DNA of 26,836 nucleotides, from assembly GCF_030530635.1 (NCBI RefSeq), contig NZ_JAUMUL010000050.1:1-26836 (forward strand). The letters run 5' to 3'. Numbering within the stretch: the stretch's first letter is position 1; every line of letters starts with the position of its first letter. The notes below the pieces were generated by a model, which saw only the letters and a program-made list of their open reading frames with translations, did not search any database and had not been told where the DNA came from. A program made the position numbers and the translations under genes. Shown here piece by piece: positions 23,031-26,836 of this stretch. Source of the stretch: Actinomyces sp. (lineage in GTDB: Bacteria > Actinomycetota > Actinomycetes > Actinomycetales > Actinomycetaceae).

Positions 23031-24158
23031 TCAGGCGGGCAGGCGCTTGCCGGTGGAGGCGGAGAAGATGTGCTCCTCGCCCGGCTTGATGCGGACGTGA
23101 ACCGTCTCGCCGGGCTCCGGCGCCGTGCGCGGAGGTACCCGGACGATGATCTGGCTGGAGTCCTCACCGGAACCGAGCTTGTCCTCCGAGCCCTCGGCGC
23201 CGACCAACTCGCCGTAGATGTAGGCGTCGCTGCCCAGCTCCTCGACGAAGGACAGGCGCACCGGGATGGAGTGCTCGTCCTCGGCGGAGACCACCTCGAG
23301 GGACTCGGGGCGGAAGCCGATGACGATCTTGTTGTTGTCCTCCGGGACCATGGCGTCCAGCGTGGCCCGGGACAGCGGTACGCGCGCCGCACCAATCGAG
23401 GCAACGCCGTCGGCGACCGTGAAACGGCCCAGATTCATGGCGGGGGAGCCGATGAAGCCGGCGACGAAGTCGTTGGCGGGCTTGTCATACATCTCGCGCG
23501 GGGTGCCGACCTGCTGGAGCACACCGTCCTTGAGGACGGCGATGCGGTCACCCATGGTCAGGGCCTCCGTCTGGTCGTGGGTGACGTAGACGGTGGTGAC
23601 GCCCAGTGAGCGCTGCAAGGACGCGATCTGCGTGCGCGTCTGCACGCGCAGCTTGGCGTCCAGGTTGGACAGCGGCTCATCCATGAGGAAGACCTTCGGC
23701 TTGCGCACAATGGCACGGCCCATGGCCACACGCTGACGCTGACCACCGGACAGGGCCTTGGGCTTGCGGTCCAGGTACTCGGTCAGGCCGAGGATCTTCG
23801 CGGCCTCCTTGACGCGCCGGTCGATCTCATCCTTGGGCGTACCGGCGATCTTGAGTGCGAAGCCCATGTTGTCGTGCACCGACATGTGCGGGTACAGGGC
23901 GTAGTTCTGGAAGACCATGGCGATGTCACGGTCCTTGGGCTGGACGTCGGTCACGTCGCGGTCGCCGATGAGGATGCGGCCGGAGTTGACGTCCTCGAGT
24001 CCCGCGAGCATGCGCAGGGAGGTTGACTTTCCGCAGCCGGAGGGGCCGACCAGGACCAGGAACTCGCCGTCGGCGATCTCAAGGTTGAGGCTGTCCACCG
24101 ACGGGCTGTCATTGCCCGGGTAGATGCGGGTGGCGTGGTCAAAAGTGACAGTTGCCAT
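23031..24158 (-). CDS. ugpC: ABC transporter ATP-binding protein, MsmK/UgpC type
   Basis: A 375-aa ATPase of the carbohydrate-uptake CUT1 family, which energises sugar importers from the cytoplasmic face. Walker A is GPSGCGKST (38-46), signature LSGGQ (136-140), Walker B VFLMDEP with D160/E161, and the switch histidine is H194 in VTHDQTEA. The C-terminal regulatory (TOBE/MalK-type) domain spans about 240-375. AAGGGA precedes the ATG. No permease or binding-protein genes adjoin it, which is characteristic of the shared ATPases (MsmK, MsiK) serving several importers. It could serve the ATPase-less importer at 15452-18563. The symbol reflects the annotation family, not glycerol-phosphate specificity. 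Confidence 0.93.
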   Translation of the reverse strand: MATVTFDHATRIYPGNDSPSVDSLNLEIADGEFLVLVGPSGCGKSTSLRMLAGLEDVNSGRILIGDRDVTDVQPKDRDIAMVFQNYALYPHMSVHDNMGFALKIAGTPKDEIDRRVKEAAKILGLTEYLDRKPKALSGGQRQRVAMGRAIVRKPKVFLMDEPLSNLDAKLRVQTRTQIASLQRSLGVTTVYVTHDQTEALTMGDRIAVLKDGVLQQVGTPREMYDKPANDFVAGFIGSPAMNLGRFTVADGVASIGAARVPLSRATLDAMVPEDNNKIVIGFRPESLEVVSAEDEHSIPVRLSFVEELGSDAYIYGELVGAEGSEDKLGSGEDSSQIIVRVPPRTAPEPGETVHVRIKPGEEHIFSASTGKRLPA

Positions 24159-24216
24159 AGGGGTATCCCTTCACCGGCAGGTACGTGCCGGACGATCCGA
24201 GTGAAAGGTGTCGATG

Positions 24217-24234
24217 CGTGTCCGCATTGACACG
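24217..24234. promoter_or_regulatory. dyad in the ATPase leader
   Basis: CGTGTC (24217-24222) and GACACG (24229-24234) form a perfect 6-bp dyad with a 6-nt centre, about 60 bp upstream of the ATPase ATG, in the divergent gap with the kinase gene. It could be an operator or a small leader hairpin. No regulator gene is adjacent. Confidence 0.3.
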
Positions 24235-24368
24235 TGCCGGGAGCGGATGCTCCAGGCAGGACCAACTCTGTCATACCGCAGTGCCGTACAGGTAGCCCGA
24301 AGGGGCTTCGAAAACCCTGAAAGGCCTGTGAACCCTCTCACGTCTCCAGTGGTGTGGGTGCCTGCCGG

Positions 24369-24374
24369 TACTGT
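24369..24374 (+). promoter_or_regulatory. -10 box of leaderless kinase promoter
   Basis: TACTGT fits TANNNT and ends 6 nt before ATG 24381, matching the leaderless pattern elsewhere in the window. It decides the start in favour of 24381 over the in-frame ATG at 24354, which lies upstream of this box. Confidence 0.5.
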
Positions 24375-24380
24375 GACGCC

Positions 24381-26387
24381 ATGACCCAGAGTCTTGACAG
24401 TGCTACGCCCGCCTCGCTGGCAGGACTGCGTGCGGGGGCCGACGTCGGCGGCTACCGGCTGGTGCGGCGTCTGGGGGCCGGTGGAATGGGCGTGGTCTGG
24501 GAGGCGGTCGACGCCGACGGCGACCGCGTCGCCATGAAGATCCTTCACCCGCAGATCGCTGCGGATCCGACCGCCCGCCGTCGCTTGGACCGCGAGGCCT
24601 CCGTGCTTGCCCGCGTCAAGGACACGCGCGTCGCCCGTATCCTCGACATCGAGACCGGCGACGGCGCGGACGGCACCGGCGTGACCTTCGTAATCACGGA
24701 GCTGGTGGACGGGCCCGCCCTCCAGCACGAGGTCGACCACGAGGGCGTCTACAGCCTGGACACCGACATCCGTGACCTGTCCGACCTGGCACACGGCCTC
24801 GTCGACGCCCTGGCCGCCGTGCACGCCGCCGGTGTCATCCACCGCGACCTCAAGCCCTCCAACGTCATGCTCGGCCCGCAGGGACCGATCCTGATCGATT
24901 TCGGCATCGCCCAGGTGGCCGACGACGTCCGCCTGACGCAGACCGGTCAGGTCACCGGCACGCCCGGCTTCATCCCGCCCGAGATGCTCGACGGCGGTGA
25001 GCCCAGTCCCGGCGTCGACTGGTACGCCTGCGCGGGTGTCCTGTTGTTCACCATCACCGGCCGCTCCCCTTTCGGCTCCGGCCCCTGGCAGGCCGTTTTC
25101 CGCCGCGTCTACGCCGGCACCCCGGAGCTCGGCGATCTGGAGGAGACCCAGCCCGCCCTCGCGCGTGCCTTCACTGCGGCCCTTGCCCCTGAGGCCTCCG
25201 ACCGCCTGCCCGTCCCCGACCTCCTGCGCGTGCTGGATGAGATCGCCGACGGGGGCAGTGGGCAGGTCGCACTGGCCGAGGTCCTGCCCGACACGACGGC
25301 GGACGCCCCGGAGTTGGCCGTGGACGAAGCCGACACCTCCACGGGCACCTACGGGTCGATATACCCTCCGGGGCGCGACAACGCCTCGAATGCCGCATAT
25401 GGTCCCGGATACGGGCGGGTAGCCTCGACTCCCTCCCCGCCCGGCGCCTACGGCTTCCTGAGCACTCCGCCCCCGCAGGCGGGCGATGCGCGGCCGATGC
25501 CGCCGGGCGGCCCGGCAACGGGATCCATGCCCCCCTTCGTCCCACCGTCCGAATCCGTGCTGGCGCGCAATGATGCAACGCCCCCGCACTCCTTCGCCCC
25601 CGGCGACGGGCAAACGCCCATGCAGGCGACGCCGGCGCCCACTCCTGCGACCTTCGGCGCCCCGGGGGGCAGCTCGGGGCCGGTTCCGCAGACTTCTGCG
25701 ACGTTTTCGACCGCCGTGGCGCCGCAGCCCGCGCCGGCACCTCAGGGGGGTGTGCCCGACTGGGCGCTCGAGCCTCGGCGGCACCGTACGGTTGCCGCCG
25801 TCTTCTTCCTAATGCTTGCGGCGCTGGCACTGCCGGTCCCTGGCTGGGTGATGATTCTCTTCACGTTGCTGGTGGTGGTCGCCGGAACCGTCGGCCGAGC
25901 GGAGGATGCGCGTCGCTGGCGTCGGCTGCGGGCGGGACGCGCCTCCGCTGCCGACACCTCGCGCATGTGGGCATCCATGCCCTGGTACCTGCTGCGCTCC
26001 CTGGTGGCGGGCGCTGCCGCTTGCATCATCGGGGCGGTGGTCGGCTGGCTCATTTACTTGCTCGGCGGTACCGCATTGGGGTTCGGCAACGGTGATGCCA
26101 CCGGTGCCGACGCCACCGTGCTCGCATCTTGGAGCGCTTACCACCGTATGGGCTCGCTCTTGGCGTTGGTGGCATCTGCCTACATGTTCATAGCCTGGTT
26201 CGTGCCCTGGGGAGCACCCACCCGCCGTGGCGGCGCCCACCTGATCGGTATGGTGCTGCGCAGTCGCTCGAGTCGGTTGATCGGCGGGGCCGTGTTTGTG
26301 GCCGTCGCTCTGGGCGTGGTGGTGCTGTTCGCCATAGGGGCGATTCCCGTGGCCCGTATCGGTCCCTTCAGCATGCTGTTTACTTGA
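24381..26387 (+). CDS. membrane-anchored Ser/Thr protein kinase (PknB-like catalytic domain)
   Basis: A 668-aa Hanks-type kinase. The catalytic domain occupies about residues 23-285: Gly-rich loop GAGGMG (32-37), ATP lysine K53 in VAMKIL, catalytic loop HRDLKPSN (154-161), DFG (173-175), and activation-loop QTGQVTGTPGFIPPE with likely autophosphorylation threonines. Residues about 290-465 are a Pro/Ala/Gly-rich disordered linker. From residue 471 come about five hydrophobic helices with short loops, including an LTVP-type hairpin and a final helix near the C-terminus. PASTA sensor domains, usual in PknB, are absent, so signal input would come from the membrane part or the linker. It is divergent from the ABC ATPase. 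The substrates are unknown. Confidence 0.92.
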   Translation: MTQSLDSATPASLAGLRAGADVGGYRLVRRLGAGGMGVVWEAVDADGDRVAMKILHPQIAADPTARRRLDREASVLARVKDTRVARILDIETGDGADGTGVTFVITELVDGPALQHEVDHEGVYSLDTDIRDLSDLAHGLVDALAAVHAAGVIHRDLKPSNVMLGPQGPILIDFGIAQVADDVRLTQTGQVTGTPGFIPPEMLDGGEPSPGVDWYACAGVLLFTITGRSPFGSGPWQAVFRRVYAGTPELGDLEETQPALARAFTAALAPEASDRLPVPDLLRVLDEIADGGSGQVALAEVLPDTTADAPELAVDEADTSTGTYGSIYPPGRDNASNAAYGPGYGRVASTPSPPGAYGFLSTPPPQAGDARPMPPGGPATGSMPPFVPPSESVLARNDATPPHSFAPGDGQTPMQATPAPTPATFGAPGGSSGPVPQTSATFSTAVAPQPAPAPQGGVPDWALEPRRHRTVAAVFFLMLAALALPVPGWVMILFTLLVVVAGTVGRAEDARRWRRLRAGRASAADTSRMWASMPWYLLRSLVAGAAACIIGAVVGWLIYLLGGTALGFGNGDATGADATVLASWSAYHRMGSLLALVASAYMFIAWFVPWGAPTRRGGAHLIGMVLRSRSSRLIGGAVFVAVALGVVVLFAIGAIPVARIGPFSMLFT

Positions 26388-26445
26388 ACCGCCTGCTTCG
26401 TCCCGATTCCAGTGACGAGTTCCACTGACGAGTGGCAGGCGGGTT
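26387..26445 (+). terminator. hairpin with internal tandem repeat after the kinase gene
   Basis: AACCGCCTGC (26387-26396) pairs with GCAGGCGGGTT (26435-26445) with one bulged G. The loop contains two adjacent near-copies of TTCCASTGACGAG (26407-26419 and 26420-26432, one mismatch). It begins in the kinase stop codon. It is probably the transcript end; the duplicated loop may have arisen by slippage. Confidence 0.45.
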
Positions 26446-26836
26446 ATCGGCGTGAACGTGGGATTTTAAAGCGGTGTGTCGTGGAGCGAGGTGTCGTCGG
26501 CCTGGCGGGTATGGGCCGCGTTTCTTGGTGTGGGGCGTCTGGGGGGTGCCTGCTAGGTGGTGCGAACTGACGTTGGCACTCTAAGCGTGGGATGACTTGG
26601 CGCCCCGGGCATGCCAGGGCAGTGATGACTCGGTGCCCGGGTGGGCTGTGGGGCCGGGTCGGTACTGCGTCGTTGTAGGTCCGGATCTCTTCATTGGGGT
26701 TTGGCAGATTGGGCAGACTGATCGGGCTGAGTCCTGTCCGTGGGGTGAGAGTGTTCCCGCCGCATCCATGCTCACTGCGATTGTCGAGCCTGTCAAGTTT
26801 TCTGTGTAAGCGGGTTGTTGCTTACAGGTAGGGGCG
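26446..26836. other. right edge without a confident gene
   Basis: No open frame here has convincing coding character. Base composition drops slightly in GC compared with the rest of the window. The only suggestive content is the transposase-like remnant at 26581-26808, listed separately; the window ends before its context can be judged. Confidence 0.5.
26581..26808 (-). mobile_element. possible degenerate insertion-sequence end
   Basis: On the minus strand a TTACACAGAAAACTTGACAG stretch (26808-26789) resembles terminal sequences of IS256-like elements. It is followed at once by a short frame (ATG 26796) encoding SVCPICQTPMKRSGPTTTQ. A CPxCxxxMxxxG start is typical of the N-terminal zinc ribbon of several transposases. 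The expected second Cys pair is missing, and the frame ends after 71 aa in Pro/Ser-rich sequence. I read it as a decayed fragment, or chance. Without the sequence beyond the edge this stays weak. Confidence 0.25.

Noticed and set aside
24171..25784. A 537-codon minus-strand frame opposite the kinase gene
   Set aside because: It is antisense to the complete kinase catalytic domain, Arg/Gly-rich and without motifs.
1..26836. tRNA, rRNA, riboswitch or toxin-antitoxin genes
   Set aside because: I saw no T-loop-like GGTTCGAATCC pattern with a matching acceptor stem, no rRNA signature and no small paired frames with ribosome sites. A covariance-model scan would be needed to exclude rarer RNAs.

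Overview
The window is GC-rich, actinobacterial-type chromosomal DNA. I infer Actinomyces or a close relative in the Actinomycetales. The support is GC-rich third codon positions, GTG and TTG starts, several apparently leaderless genes with a TANNNT box 6-7 nt before the start codon, and Tat/lipobox secretion signals. It reads as ordinary chromosome with a few accessory patches. I see no rRNA, tRNA, CRISPR array, prophage or defence locus. The only mobile-element trace is a weak, degenerate transposase-like remnant at the right edge.

Left part (1-5879): a gene-free, repeat-rich stretch, then a DUF417/RclC-like membrane protein, then a tight three-gene cluster (HAD phosphatase, small two-helix membrane protein, second HAD hydrolase). 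A convergent GNAT acetyltransferase and a Tat/lipobox serpin follow.

Housekeeping block (5936-12105): rlmC on the minus strand, then ispF, cysS and rlmB on the plus strand, then an unrecognised 413-aa protein with membrane helices near its C-terminus. Next is a gene (12315-13058) split by one in-frame TAG.

Carbohydrate locus (13190-20695), the most interesting region: an AGE-superfamily isomerase very like YihS and a DeoR regulator on the minus strand. Divergent from them is a plus-strand operon: sugar-binding lipoprotein, two ABC permeases, class II ketose-phosphate aldolase and a kinase of the ADP-dependent glucokinase/phosphofructokinase fold. Together they spell import, isomerise, phosphorylate, cleave, which is the logic of a (sulfo-)Embden-Meyerhof-Parnas route. 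The isomerase catalytic residues are intact. The positions I recall as contacting the sulfonate in YihS look different, and no sulfoquinovosidase or sulfolactaldehyde enzyme is present, so the true substrate is open. The operon has no ATPase of its own; an MsmK/UgpC-type ATPase at 23031-24158 may energise it.

Right part (20829-26387): a hypothetical protein, a DUF4032 kinase-fold protein, the shared ABC ATPase, and a divergent Ser/Thr kinase with a proline-rich linker and a multi-helix membrane domain.

Scattered between genes are four sequence-unrelated inverted-repeat elements (323-445, 1438-1505, 13081-13163, 20701-20823). In three of them short words recur within the element; all have inverted arms. 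The clearest is a perfect 27-bp stem with a 7-nt loop at 13103-13163.
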